DNA of 35,067 bases from an uncultured Chloroflexota bacterium (GTDB lineage: Bacteria > Chloroflexota > Anaerolineae > Anaerolineales > UBA4823): the NCBI GenBank assembly GCA_903871905.1, contig CAIQIV010000424.1, positions 1 to 35,067 on the forward strand, written 5' to 3'. Made by a program: the position numbers and the translations under genes. The notes below the pieces were generated by a model. That model saw only the letters and a list, made by a program, of their open reading frames with translations, was not told the origin of the DNA and did not search any database. This document shows, piece after piece, positions 1-10,908 of this stretch. The number at the start of each line of letters is the position of its first letter. Positions within the stretch are counted from its first letter, which is position 1.

Positions 1-1206
1 CAGGCTGCCATTCGGCAGGTCGCGCGCCACACCGCCAAAGCGGAAGTAGTTGCACATCATACGCGAGCCGGATACCGCCTCAAAAATGTCCAGGATGAGT
101 TCACGCTCTTCCAACGCATACAGCATCGGGGTGAAGTACGCGCCCAGGTCGTTCAGCAACGCCCCGATAGCAAAAAGGTGGTTGCTGATACGGGTCAGTT
201 CTGCCATCATCACCCGGATATATTCCGCCCGCTCAGGAGGCCTGACCCCCATCAGCTTTTCCACCGCCAGGGTGTAACCAAAGTTGTTGCTCATTGAGGA
301 AAGGTAGTCCAGGCGGTCGGTATAGGGCATATTCTGCAGGAAAGTATTGCGCTCGCCAATCTTCTCATGGTTGCGGTGCAGGTATCCCATCACCGGCTTC
401 AAGGCGCGCACCGTCTCCCCATCCACCGCAACCACCACACGGAACACACCATGTGTGGAGGGATGCTGGGGCCCCATGTTGACAACCACCGGATCCGTCT
501 TCAAATCGGATCCGCTCTGCATCAGCGAGCGCTTCAGGCTACCATACACCGCAGCATCGTTATCCGGCGCCCAGCCATCCGGATCAAAGCCATCCGGGTA
601 AGCTACGTTCTGAGCATAGGGGACTTTGTCCTCGATGCGGTATACGCGCCCCTCGGGCCAGCGGCTCTTAAAAGGCTTGGTCTCCTCTTCGTAATATGGC
701 TCCCGCCAATCCTTGCGCAGTGGATATCCCGCAAAACCTTCCCACATCAGGATACGGCGCAGGTCCGGGTGGCCATCAAAGCGGATGCCCAGCAGGTCCC
801 AGGCTTCGCGCTCCTGAAAATCTGCGCCCGGGTACAACGGGGTCAAGGAGGACACCTCTGCGTTTTCCCGCCCGGTCTGGACTTTAAAGTTGAAGCCCGA
901 GCCACCGGCAGTCTTCTGGACGTGATAGACCACTTCCATCTTACCTTCCGGCAGGTAATCCACCCCGGTCACCGAGGCAAGGTAGTCATAACCCAGGTCA
1001 TCTCGAATAAAAGCGGCCACCTCCAACAGGCGATCCGGGTTTACCAGGTAACCGCTGTAGCCCTTGCGAGTATCCGCCGTCACCACACCGGGGAACTGCA
1101 GCGGCAGGTCCTCAGGGGTGAGGCCCTCCCTATGAGCAAAATCAGCAGAAACGGCAGCAGTTTCAAGCGCTGGAACAGAAGTAGGGGATGATATTTGATC
1201 GGTCAT
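1..1206 (-). CDS. nuoCD: NADH-quinone oxidoreductase subunit C/D fusion (5' part of gene; runs off the left edge)
   Basis: Minus-strand reading from ATG at 1206: [15 protein letters not shown]... NuoC-like ([34 protein letters not shown]), continuing in frame without a stop into NuoD ([19 protein letters not shown]...[28 protein letters not shown]). Not in the ORF track because it has no stop inside the window. Confidence 0.93.
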   Translation of the reverse strand, partial: MTDQISSPTSVPALETAAVSADFAHREGLTPEDLPLQFPGVVTADTRKGYSGYLVNPDRLLEVAAFIRDDLGYDYLASVTGVDYLPEGKMEVVYHVQKTAGGSGFNFKVQTGRENAEVSSLTPLYPGADFQEREAWDLLGIRFDGHPDLRRILMWEGFAGYPLRKDWREPYYEEETKPFKSRWPEGRVYRIEDKVPYAQNVAYPDGFDPDGWAPDNDAAVYGSLKRSLMQSGSDLKTDPVVVNMGPQHPSTHGVFRVVVAVDGETVRALKPVMGYLHRNHEKIGERNTFLQNMPYTDRLDYLSSMSNNFGYTLAVEKLMGVRPPERAEYIRVMMAELTRISNHLFAIGALLNDLGAYFTPMLYALEERELILDIFEAVSGSRMMCNYFRFGGVARDLPNGSL

Positions 1207-1239
1207 TCGTTTTTTTCCGTATTGGCTGAATCAGGGATT

Positions 1240-1869
1240 TTATGCCTCTACCGCCGCCGCCTCCCGGGCGCTACGGCGGATCTCATCGGTCTGGCGCAGA
1301 TCGATCAGGTCCGGTCCCAGCACCGGGATAGGGAGCGCTTCGATCGGCTCGGGGCGATACCAGGCTACCTGGCGGATCGACTGCCGGTCGATCTTCTTTT
1401 GCAGGGTGATCAACCCGTGCAGCAGCGCCTGAGGGGTCGGAGGACAGCCCGGAACGTACACATCCACCGGCAGGTAATCATCCACCCCAGAGACCACATT
1501 GTACCCTTCCTTGAAAGGACCGCCGCCCGAGGCACAAGCGCCCATTGCCAGCACATATTTTGGCTCCGGCATTTGGTTGTATAGGCGCACGATCTGGGGG
1601 ATCATTTTTTTGGTGACCGTACCAGACACAATCATTAAGTCCGATTGGCGCGGGCTGGGACGCATGACCTCCATGCCAAAACGGGACAGATCGTAGCGGC
1701 TGGCAGCCGTGCAGATCATCTCGATGGCGCAGCAGGCCAGGCCAAACATCATCGGCCAGATTGAGGAGCGGCGTCCCCAGTTGTAGATCTTGTCGATGGT
1801 GGTAATAGCCACCTGGCCTTCCATTTCGGGTGGGATATCATAGCGGGTGGTATCCTTCGGTTTGCTCAT
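1240..1869 (-). CDS. nuoB: NADH-quinone oxidoreductase subunit B
   Basis: ORF 1240..1878 (-); typical Nuo[53 protein letters not shown]...[20 protein letters not shown] (MSKPKDTT) at 1869 is the likelier start. Confidence 0.97.
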   Translation of the reverse strand: MSKPKDTTRYDIPPEMEGQVAITTIDKIYNWGRRSSIWPMMFGLACCAIEMICTAASRYDLSRFGMEVMRPSPRQSDLMIVSGTVTKKMIPQIVRLYNQMPEPKYVLAMGACASGGGPFKEGYNVVSGVDDYLPVDVYVPGCPPTPQALLHGLITLQKKIDRQSIRQVAWYRPEPIEALPIPVLGPDLIDLRQTDEIRRSAREAAAVEA

Positions 1870-1905
1870 CAGGCACATTTCTCCTTATTTCAGAATAGCG
1901 TATTG

Positions 1906-1911
1906 ATTATA
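1906..1911 (-). promoter_or_regulatory. Putative -10 box (TATAAT on minus strand) of the nuoB-nuoCD operon
   Basis: Forward attata at 1906-1911, about 37 nt upstream of the nuoB start; no strong -35. Confidence 0.55.
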
Positions 1912-1944
1912 CCTCGTTTCCAGGCCAGTGAAACGCCCAGTAAC

Positions 1945-1960
1945 ACAAATATATATTTGT
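1945..1960. promoter_or_regulatory. 16-bp perfect palindrome ACAAATATATATTTGT, candidate operator
   Basis: Sequence is self-complementary and lies between the divergent -10 boxes of nuoB and the winged-helix regulator. Confidence 0.55.
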
Positions 1961-1977
1961 TTTATTCGCTTTACGGG

Positions 1978-1983
1978 TATAAT
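1978..1983 (+). promoter_or_regulatory. Putative -10 box TATAAT of the winged-helix regulator gene
   Basis: TATAAT ends 6 nt before the ATG at 1990. Confidence 0.5.
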
Positions 1984-1989
1984 TAACCC

Positions 1990-2610
1990 ATGCAGACCTC
2001 CCGACAGCGGCTGTTAGAGCATATCCGCAAGAACCGACCGGTCAGCGTCCAGGACATCAGCCTGGCGCTGCAGATGACCCCGGCTAATGTGCGCCACCAT
2101 TTGGGCATCCTGGGGGAACAGGGGTTGGTGGAAATCTGCGCCCGGCGTACCAATCCGGGCGGTGGGCGCCCAGCACATCTCTATGATCTGTCTCAACAAG
2201 CGCAGGGATCAAACCTGGAGCAGCTGGTGGAGGCCCTGTTGGAAGAACTGGCAGGCCGCCTCAACCGGGCAGATTACCTGGAGCTTTTGCACCAGGCAGC
2301 CGGGCGCCTGGCTGTTGGCGGACTGCCCGGCGGAGGCAGCCCCGGCGGCAGCCTCACCCGCCGCCTGTCCGCTGCCGTACGATGGCTGAATGAGCGCCAC
2401 TACCGGGCGCGCTGGGAGGCGCATGCCTCCGGACCACACCTGATCCTGGGGCACTGCCCTTATCAGCCCCTGCCAGCCAGACATCCCGAGATGTGCCAGC
2501 TGGATGCCGTCATGCTGGCACATCTGCTGGGTGTTTCGGTGCAGCAGGAGGCCCGCCTGGAAAACGACCGAAGCGGCCTGGCTTTCTGCCTCTTCACCCT
2601 CCCGGCATAA
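1990..2610 (+). CDS. Winged-helix transcriptional regulator (ArsR/COG2345-like, SufR-like Cys motif)
   Basis: N-terminal wHTH (RQRLLEHIRKNRPVSVQDISLALQMTPANVRHHLGILGEQGLVEI...GRPAHLYDLS); C-terminal HCPYQPLPARHPEMCQLD...GLAFCLF cysteine pattern. Confidence 0.85.
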   Translation: MQTSRQRLLEHIRKNRPVSVQDISLALQMTPANVRHHLGILGEQGLVEICARRTNPGGGRPAHLYDLSQQAQGSNLEQLVEALLEELAGRLNRADYLELLHQAAGRLAVGGLPGGGSPGGSLTRRLSAAVRWLNERHYRARWEAHASGPHLILGHCPYQPLPARHPEMCQLDAVMLAHLLGVSVQQEARLENDRSGLAFCLFTLPA

Positions 2611-2650
2611 ATCGTTCCATAGAAAATCCGGACGAAGGGTATGCAAGTGG

Positions 2651-2656
2651 TATAAT
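2651..2656 (+). promoter_or_regulatory. Putative -10 box TATAAT upstream of the LysM protein
   Basis: TATAAT 20 nt upstream of the ATG at 2677; -35 weak. Confidence 0.4.
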
Positions 2657-2676
2657 TGCCCTCCGATTGAGTAAAA

Positions 2677-3834
2677 ATGAGCCCTGAAAAATCTACCAAA
2701 CCCACGAAACTTTGCCCCACTTGTGGAACGCGCGTCAGCGAAGATGCCGTGCGCTGCCTGGTATGCGGAACCAGTTTCGCCGTTACCGAGAAGCCGTCCC
2801 GCCCGGGGAAAACCCCTGTCCAGGGGTCTCGCATGCCCGAGATCACCCTCAGCCTGCCGGCAGCCCTGGGGCTGCTCGCCTTATTCCTGGCGGTTGGCGC
2901 CGTGCTGGTGTACTTTGTCCTGCGCCAGGTTCCAGGGCAGTCTCCCGGCGAATCCACCCTGACCCCGACCATCACCAACACCCCCACTCCATCACCCAGC
3001 CCAACCCCCGTCACCCCCACGCCCACCGACACCCCACTGCCCACCCCCACCCCACAGAACTACACCGTCAAGCTCCGGGATACCTGCGGCGGCATCGCCT
3101 ATGCCTTTAACATCTCTATCCAGAGCATCGTCATGTTGAATAACCTGCCTGCCGACTGTTCCACGCTCTATGAAGGGCAGAAACTGCTGATCCCGGCGCC
3201 CACCTCAACTCCAACGCCGCTGCCCACCAACACCCTCAGCCCGGCGGATGCCACCGAAGCTGCCTGTGCCAAGACCCAATACACAGTCCAGGAGAATGAT
3301 ACCCTGAGCAGCATTGCCACCAATTACCAGGTCCCGATGTCTGAGATTCGGGATTACAATGGCATGGTCAACGATACCGTGCGCTTCGGACAAAAGCTGA
3401 CCATCCCCTTGTGCAAGCGCAACGCCACCCCCGGCCCATCTCCCACGCCGACCCCTCCCCCGCCCTACCCTCCGGCCAACCTGCTGCTCCCCCCAGATGG
3501 CGCTCCCTTCACCCTGGCTGACGATACGGTGACCCTGCAGTGGGCGTCCGTTGGCACACTGCGCGAGAACGAGCTGTACGCGGTGACAGTTGAAGATGTT
3601 ACCGAAGGCGAGGGACGCAAGATTGTCGATTACGTTGCCGACACCAAGTATGTGATCCCTGTAAACTTCCGCCCTGCAGGCAATACCCCACACGTGGTCC
3701 GCTGGTGGGTCAGCGTGGTGCGCCAGACTGGGACGGATAAAGAGGGCAACCCACTGCGCGAATCAGCCGGGGCAACCAGCACTCAGCGCGTCTTCACCTG
3801 GATTGGATCAAGCGCTCCCACGCCTGCGCCCTAA
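2677..3834 (+). CDS. Membrane-anchored LysM protein with N-terminal zinc ribbon
   Basis: CPTCGTRVSEDAVRCLVCG zinc ribbon, one TM (SLPAALGLLALFLAVGAVLVYFVL), Pro/Thr linkers, two LysM domains (YTVKLRDTCGGIAYAFNISIQSIVMLNNL...; YTVQENDTLSSIATNYQVPMSEIRDYNGM...), C-terminal extracellular domain. Confidence 0.88.
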   Translation: MSPEKSTKPTKLCPTCGTRVSEDAVRCLVCGTSFAVTEKPSRPGKTPVQGSRMPEITLSLPAALGLLALFLAVGAVLVYFVLRQVPGQSPGESTLTPTITNTPTPSPSPTPVTPTPTDTPLPTPTPQNYTVKLRDTCGGIAYAFNISIQSIVMLNNLPADCSTLYEGQKLLIPAPTSTPTPLPTNTLSPADATEAACAKTQYTVQENDTLSSIATNYQVPMSEIRDYNGMVNDTVRFGQKLTIPLCKRNATPGPSPTPTPPPPYPPANLLLPPDGAPFTLADDTVTLQWASVGTLRENELYAVTVEDVTEGEGRKIVDYVADTKYVIPVNFRPAGNTPHVVRWWVSVVRQTGTDKEGNPLRESAGATSTQRVFTWIGSSAPTPAP

Positions 3835-3870
3835 GTCCATCCCAGGCAAACAGAACACTTTCCCCATATT

Positions 3871-3914
3871 AAAAAAAACCGGGAGCCGGCACATGCCAGC
3901 CCCCGGTTTTGGTT
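3871..3914. terminator. Bidirectional intrinsic terminator between the LysM gene (+) and citrate synthase (-)
   Basis: AAAACCGGG(3875-3883)...CCCGGTTTT(3902-3910) with inner GCCGGC/GCCAGC pairing, flanked by an A8 tract on the left and T-rich sequence on the right. Confidence 0.8.
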
Positions 3915-3949
3915 TGACTAATCTGACCGTTTCAGAGAGCAGCTGCGCA

Positions 3950-5260
3950 TCAGGCTGCTGCGGCCTTGGCAGCTGCATCCTCGAGCATGGCAGTGGTCAG
4001 GGATTTCGGCCGCTCGATTGGCTGGCCCAGGGCGCGCCCCCAGACCACATTCGCTGTCACGCCCAGCAGGCGGCTGACGCCAAACATCACCGTGTAAAAA
4101 TCAAATTCGCGCACGCCGTAATAGTACTGGAGCGAGCCGCTGATTGCATCCACGTTCGGCCAGGGATCCTTGACCTTGCCAAGCTGTCGCAGTACCTCTG
4201 GCACCACATCGTAAACCAAGGCAGCCAGCTTGAAGACCGGCTCATCAGGGAAATGCTTCAGGCCGAACTCCATCTGGGCGGTGAAGCGCGGATCAGTCTT
4301 GCGCAGCACAGCGTGTCCGTAACCCGGGATAACCTGCCCGCTGTTCAGCGTGTCCCAGGCAAATTGGGAAAGCTGCTCCCGGCTCGGCAGGCCATTAAAT
4401 TTCTTCATGACTTCCAGCAACCAGCCCAGGCACTCCTGGTTTGCCAGGCCGTGCAGCGGCCCAGCCAGCCCGTCCATGCCAGCAGAGGAAGCATAATAGA
4501 TATCGGAGAGCGCGGAGGCCACCAGGTGCGTGGTGTGGGCGCTAACATTGCCGCTTTCGTGGTCGGAATGAAGCAGGAAATACAGGCGTGAGAGATCCTG
4601 GTACCCCTTGTTCTCCACGCGCATCATATGCGCAAAATTGCCCCCCCAATCCAGCTTCGGGTCACCCGGCATGATCTTTCCGTCCTGGTACTTCAGGCTG
4701 TAAATATAAGCCGCAATCGCCGGGGCCTTAGCGGTCAGGTTCAGGCTGTCCTCCAGCATTGGGTCCCAGTACTCATCCTTCTTCATCCCTTCATGGTAGC
4801 GCTGGGCAAAAAGCGATTCACGCTGCAATCCCAGGATGGCCATCGAGAACAGTGTCATGGGATGGGTGTCAGCAGGCATAGCCTGGAGCATCTTATAAAT
4901 GTAATCCGGCACCTCGCCGCGTTTCTTCCACTCTTCTTCAACATCGAGGGCTTCCTCCGCTGTCGGGATCTCGCCCGCCAGGAACAGGTGGTACAGCCCG
5001 CCGGAATATGGCATTTCGGCCCCTGGTGGCTTGGGAAGTTTTTCGATCAACTCAGGGATGGTGAAGCCGCGGAAGCGAATGCCTTCATTCGGATCGACAT
5101 ACGAGATATCCGTTACCAACCCCCTGACATCGCGCATGCCTCCATAGACCTGCCCGATATTCACTTCGCCGACTTTTACGTTGCCGCTTTCTTTGACCAG
5201 CTTCTTGACCCTCTCGCGCCAGGCTGGCAGCTGGGCGGCGAGCTTTTGCTTTAAGATCAT
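3950..5260 (-). CDS. gltA: Citrate synthase, mitochondrial/eukaryotic-type
   Basis: HSDHESGNVSAHTTHLVASALSDIYYASSAGMDGLAGPLHGLANQECLGWL, VIPGYGHAVLRKTDPRF, NVDAISGSLQYYYG...FGVSRLLGVTANVVWGRALGQPIERPKS. Confidence 0.96.
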   Translation of the reverse strand: MILKQKLAAQLPAWRERVKKLVKESGNVKVGEVNIGQVYGGMRDVRGLVTDISYVDPNEGIRFRGFTIPELIEKLPKPPGAEMPYSGGLYHLFLAGEIPTAEEALDVEEEWKKRGEVPDYIYKMLQAMPADTHPMTLFSMAILGLQRESLFAQRYHEGMKKDEYWDPMLEDSLNLTAKAPAIAAYIYSLKYQDGKIMPGDPKLDWGGNFAHMMRVENKGYQDLSRLYFLLHSDHESGNVSAHTTHLVASALSDIYYASSAGMDGLAGPLHGLANQECLGWLLEVMKKFNGLPSREQLSQFAWDTLNSGQVIPGYGHAVLRKTDPRFTAQMEFGLKHFPDEPVFKLAALVYDVVPEVLRQLGKVKDPWPNVDAISGSLQYYYGVREFDFYTVMFGVSRLLGVTANVVWGRALGQPIERPKSLTTAMLEDAAAKAAAA

Positions 5261-5273
5261 GGCTCCTCCGAAT

Positions 5274-7249
<1,976 letters not shown>

Positions 7250-7467
7250 TTGCTCTCAGTCCTTAGAAATCCAGTTTTAGCGAGGATCTGTGAGTCCTGC
7301 TTATTTTATCAGATGCAAAAGAGGCAGAATAGTTACATCTGTCACCAGACACCTGTGAGAATACAGCCTCAAATAAGGATAGAAATAACGGCCTGGCCGC
7401 GAACGATCCCCAAACCTCAAAGCAGGTGGCAGGCTGGCAAACCCCATTGTTGGTTGGCAAACCTATC

Positions 7468-7869
7468 CTAGAGATCTTTGGCCATATGATATACCAGGTC
7501 GGCGGCTGAGACCACGGAGATCGGCTCAATCCTGCCCTCCACCTCATGCACCACCACAACACGATGTACATGCTTCTCCAGCAGCAGGCAGGCCACATCA
7601 GATAACAGGGTGTGCGGTCCAACGGTGATCACCTCACGGGCCATAAATTCCTCTGCCGGATGCGCCGCCCAGTCATCGAACTCTTTATAAGCGCGCAGCA
7701 GATCTGTACGGGTAATGATCCCAGCCAGGGCTCCATCATTTTCTACCACAACCAGGGCGCTGATGTCCTCATCCACCATCAGCCGCACGACCTGTCCCAG
7801 GGGCTGATACTTCTTACAGCTGAAGATTCCGAAACGCTTTGCCTGAAAAACTGTTCGTCCAGATTTCAT
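7468..7869 (-). CDS. Tandem CBS-domain protein
   Basis: Two CBS motifs: PLGQVVRLMVDEDISALVVVENDGALAGIITRTDLLRA and LLSDVACLLLEKHVHRVVVVHEVEGRIEPISVVSAADL. Confidence 0.85.
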   Translation of the reverse strand: MKSGRTVFQAKRFGIFSCKKYQPLGQVVRLMVDEDISALVVVENDGALAGIITRTDLLRAYKEFDDWAAHPAEEFMAREVITVGPHTLLSDVACLLLEKHVHRVVVVHEVEGRIEPISVVSAADLVYHMAKDL

Positions 7870-7908
7870 CTTATGCCTCCTGATTCATTTGCTGGCCTGG
7901 GGAAAGAA

Positions 7909-7942
7909 GAGACCCCAAGGGCCGGCGGGCCCTCAGGGTCTC
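7909..7942 (-). terminator. Intrinsic terminator downstream of pnp
   Basis: Long inverted repeat GAGACCC-(AAGGGCC/GGCCCTC)-GGGTCTC; on the minus strand followed by TTCTTTCC. Confidence 0.7.
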
Positions 7943-7954
7943 AAGGATTCTCAT

Positions 7955-10207
7955 CTAACGGTGGCTGCGGCTTCCACCCGAACCGCGGCGGTCATCACCC
8001 CGCGACGGACCGCCACGCCCGCCCGAGCCGCCTGGCCGCCCGCCACCCGGCCGGCTCCCGCCGGAGCGCCCACCGCCTTTGCGGTCACGCTCGGCAGCCT
8101 CTTCGGCAGTCCAACCTTCCAGCACAGCCTGGCGCGAAAGCCGGATTTTTCCATCGCTGTCCACGTTGGTTACCATCACCGTGATCTCATCCCCCATCTG
8201 CACCACGTCCTCAACGCGCTCCACCCGCTGCGAGTCAAGCTGGGAAATATGCACCATACCGTCCACGTTTGGCAAGATCTCAACAAAGGCGCCGAAATCC
8301 GTTACCCGCACAACCTTCCCGGTATAGATCCGTCCAACCACAGCCGTCTCGGTGAGGGCTTCCACGCGCTCGCGAGCCATATCGGAGCTCAGACCGTTGG
8401 CGGCAGCAATGAACACCGTGCCATCCTCGGCAATGTCGATCTTGGCGCCTGTCTCCTCCTGGATACTGCGGATCATCTTGCCACCCGGGCCGATCACCGC
8501 GCCGATCTTGTCTACAGGGATATGCACCACGGTGATGCGCGGCACATGTGGTTTCAGCTCCGGCCGCGGCTGGCCAATCACCGCCAGGATCTGTCCCAGG
8601 ATAGACAGGCGAGCCAGGCGGGCCTGTTCCAGGGCTTCCGACATCAGAGCACCGGTGATCCCGGCGATCTTGATATCCATTTGCAGCGCCGTGATCCCCT
8701 TCTCGGTGCCAGCAACTTTGAAGTCCATATCACCCAGGTGATCTTCTGCGCCCAGGATATCGGTCAAAATGGTGTATTGCTCACCTTCTTTGACCAATCC
8801 CATCGCCACCCCAGCCACCGGCGCCTTAATCGGCACACCAGTGTCCATCAGCGCCAGTGTAGAACCGCACACAGATGCCATGGAGGACGAGCCGTTTGAT
8901 GAAAGGACTTCGGACACCAGGCGCATAGTATACGGAAATTCGTTCTCCGCTGGGATGACCGGCACAAGTGCGCGTTCAGCCAGCGCACCGTGACCGATAT
9001 CGCGGCGGGAGGCGCCGCGCAGCGGCTTCGCCTCACCGGTGGAGAAGGGCGGGAAATTGTAATGATGGATATAACGCTTGGTATCCGATGGGGTCAAATC
9101 ATCCAATTCCTGCGCCTCGCGCGGCGTTCCCAGCGTCGCCAGAGTCAGAACCTGGGTCTCACCCCGGGTAAACAGGCCCGAGCCATGGGCACGCGGGCTG
9201 ATGCCGACTTCACACCAGATCGGGCGAATCTCGGTCTTTGTCCGCCCGTCCGGGCGTACACCCTGCTCCAGGATCCGCTGGCGCACGACTTTCTTGTACA
9301 CAGCTTCAAAAGCCTCGGTGGCCTGCGCCGCCTTCACCGGGTCAGCTTCCTCACCGGCAAAGGAGGCGACGATCTCCACCTGCAGTGCATCCACGCTTTC
9401 CTGGCGTTCCGCCTTTACAAAAGGCCGCTCCAGGATTTCAGCCAGGCGCGGGGCAGCCTGCGCTTCCACGGCCGACTTCAGCTCAGCTTCCACCGCAAAG
9501 GGGGTATAAGCTCGCTTGGGTTTACCAATCTCAGCCGCCATCTGCAGCTGCGTGTCCACCAGCGGCTGCAGCGCCTGGTGACCAAACTCCAGCGCGTTGA
9601 CCATATCAGCTTCGCTCACCTCGCGCGCACCGCACTCCACCATCAAGATGGCGTCCCGGGTGCCTGCCAGGCGCAGATCCAGATCAGAGACCTCCTGCTC
9701 GGCAAAAGTGGGGTTAACCACGAATTCCCCATTCACCCGTCCCACGCGCACAGCGCCTACCGGGCCGTTGAAGGGAATATCAGAGATCATCAAAGCCGCA
9801 GAAGCGGCGTTAACCGCCAGGACATCGATCCGGTTCTCGGTGTCTACCGAGAAGGAGTACAGGATCACCTGCACATCATTGCGCAGGTCCTTGGGGAACA
9901 AGGGACGCAGCGGCCGATCAGTCAGGCGCGCGGTGAGGATCGCCTCTTCGGTTGGCCGTCCCTCGCGGCGGAAATAGGAACCGGGGATGCGCCCGCCAGC
10001 GTACATGCGCTCTTCATAGTCCACGGTCAGGGGGAAGAAATCCTGCCCGGTGCGCACAGTCGTGCTCATCGTAGCCGCGGCAAAGATCATCGAATCGCCC
10101 AGGCGGATAGTGACCGCCCCACCGGCCTGTCCGGCTAGCTTGCCGGTTTCATAAATAACGGGCTTACCGCCCACAACAGCAGTAAATTGCTTTCCTTCGG
10201 GTTGCAT
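7955..10207 (-). CDS. pnp: Polyribonucleotide nucleotidyltransferase (PNPase) with Gly/Arg-rich C-terminal tail
   Basis: Two RNase PH-like domains, KH ([29 protein letters not shown]), S1 ([34 protein letters not shown]), then [40 protein letters not shown]. Confidence 0.97.
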   Translation of the reverse strand: MQPEGKQFTAVVGGKPVIYETGKLAGQAGGAVTIRLGDSMIFAAATMSTTVRTGQDFFPLTVDYEERMYAGGRIPGSYFRREGRPTEEAILTARLTDRPLRPLFPKDLRNDVQVILYSFSVDTENRIDVLAVNAASAALMISDIPFNGPVGAVRVGRVNGEFVVNPTFAEQEVSDLDLRLAGTRDAILMVECGAREVSEADMVNALEFGHQALQPLVDTQLQMAAEIGKPKRAYTPFAVEAELKSAVEAQAAPRLAEILERPFVKAERQESVDALQVEIVASFAGEEADPVKAAQATEAFEAVYKKVVRQRILEQGVRPDGRTKTEIRPIWCEVGISPRAHGSGLFTRGETQVLTLATLGTPREAQELDDLTPSDTKRYIHHYNFPPFSTGEAKPLRGASRRDIGHGALAERALVPVIPAENEFPYTMRLVSEVLSSNGSSSMASVCGSTLALMDTGVPIKAPVAGVAMGLVKEGEQYTILTDILGAEDHLGDMDFKVAGTEKGITALQMDIKIAGITGALMSEALEQARLARLSILGQILAVIGQPRPELKPHVPRITVVHIPVDKIGAVIGPGGKMIRSIQEETGAKIDIAEDGTVFIAAANGLSSDMARERVEALTETAVVGRIYTGKVVRVTDFGAFVEILPNVDGMVHISQLDSQRVERVEDVVQMGDEITVMVTNVDSDGKIRLSRQAVLEGWTAEEAAERDRKGGGRSGGSRPGGGRPGGSGGRGGPSRGDDRRGSGGSRSHR

Positions 10208-10257
10208 AGTTTCTCCTGAATTGTTTCACCCACCAGGTCAGGGACTGAAAGCAGCTC

Positions 10258-10287
10258 GCAACCTTAGACATCCTCTGAGAAGGTTGC
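10258..10287 (-). ncRNA. Hairpin in the pnp 5' leader
   Basis: Perfect 8-bp stem GCAACCTT(10258-10265)/AAGGTTGC(10280-10287), 14-nt loop, 50-80 nt upstream of the pnp start. Confidence 0.5.
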
Positions 10288-10413
10288 TTTCTCCTTTCAA
10301 TTCCCAACCAGCAGGCGATGTTAATAAAAACTGTAGTCTCTCTTTTAGCAACAATCATCAGCAGGGAGCAGGATCGCTCACCCCCAATGAATTGAAGCCA
10401 ACACTCATCACAT

Positions 10414-10454
10414 AAAAACGAGTAGATGGGGGACCTGCTCGCCATCTACTCGTT
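10414..10454 (-). terminator. Intrinsic terminator downstream of rpsO
   Basis: Perfect 13-bp stem AACGAGTAGATGG(10417-10429)/CCATCTACTCGTT(10442-10454), followed by a T tract on the minus strand. Confidence 0.85.
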
Positions 10455-10472
10455 CTGGACACGATACCCGGC

Positions 10473-10745
10473 CTACTTGCGACGGATGTTCAGCCGCTCA
10501 GTCAAAGCCATGTAGCGCTGGAAGTCCGCACGGCGGATATAAGCCAAAAGGCGGCGCCGCTGACCCACCAGCTTGAGCAGTCCACGCCGGGAGGACTCAT
10601 CATGCTTGTTCGAGCGTAAATGATCCGTCAGCGTGGTAATTCGGTTGGTAAGCAGAGCAATTTGCACCTCCGGCGATCCAGTATCGCCTTCGTGGCGCAT
10701 AAACTCTTCCATAATCTTGGTCTTGGATTCTTTGTCAAGTGCCAT
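10473..10745 (-). CDS. rpsO: 30S ribosomal protein S15
   Basis: [90 protein letters not shown]. Confidence 0.98.
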   Translation of the reverse strand: MALDKESKTKIMEEFMRHEGDTGSPEVQIALLTNRITTLTDHLRSNKHDESSRRGLLKLVGQRRRLLAYIRRADFQRYMALTERLNIRRK

Positions 10746-10851
10746 GACGTCTGCATGCTCCTTTCTTTAGGATAGCCTCCAGCAGGTCTCCAGGCAGGCA
10801 GCCTCCCACTCATGGTAAAAAACCGCCCACCGGTCTAGTCAGAGAACAGAG

Positions 10852-10880
10852 ATTATACCAAACAGCTTCGCCTGGGGCAA
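10852..10880 (-). promoter_or_regulatory. Promoter of rpsO: TTGCCC-N17-TATAAT (minus strand)
   Basis: Forward attata 10852-10857 and gggcaa 10875-10880 with exact 17-nt spacing. Confidence 0.7.
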
Positions 10881-10908
10881 GGATATTTGCAGATAAATAA
10901 ACAGATAC

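Noticed and set aside
367-1191. 274-aa plus-strand ORF at the left edge
   Set aside because: Antisense to the nuoCD fusion, which has clear family motifs on the minus strand.
2463-3050. 195-aa Val/Gly-rich minus-strand ORF
   Set aside because: Caused by the C-rich Pro/Thr linker codons of the LysM protein read in reverse.
2950-3060. Repetitive CACCCCCAC-type tract resembling a repeat array
   Set aside because: Explained by a Pro/Thr-rich linker in the LysM protein; irregular, with no spacer structure, so not CRISPR.
7420-7470. Near-direct repeat GGCTGGCAAACC/GGTTGGCAAACC upstream of trxB
   Set aside because: Only two imperfect short copies; insufficient for a mobile element or a confident operator.
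8990-10138. 382-aa plus-strand ORF antisense to pnp
   Set aside because: Arises from high GC and codon bias opposite a clear PNPase; no recognisable domain or RBS.
10628-10813. 61-aa ORF starting in the rpsO leader as a possible leader peptide
   Set aside because: Out-of-frame overlap deep into rpsO; no good RBS and no regulatory codon pattern seen.
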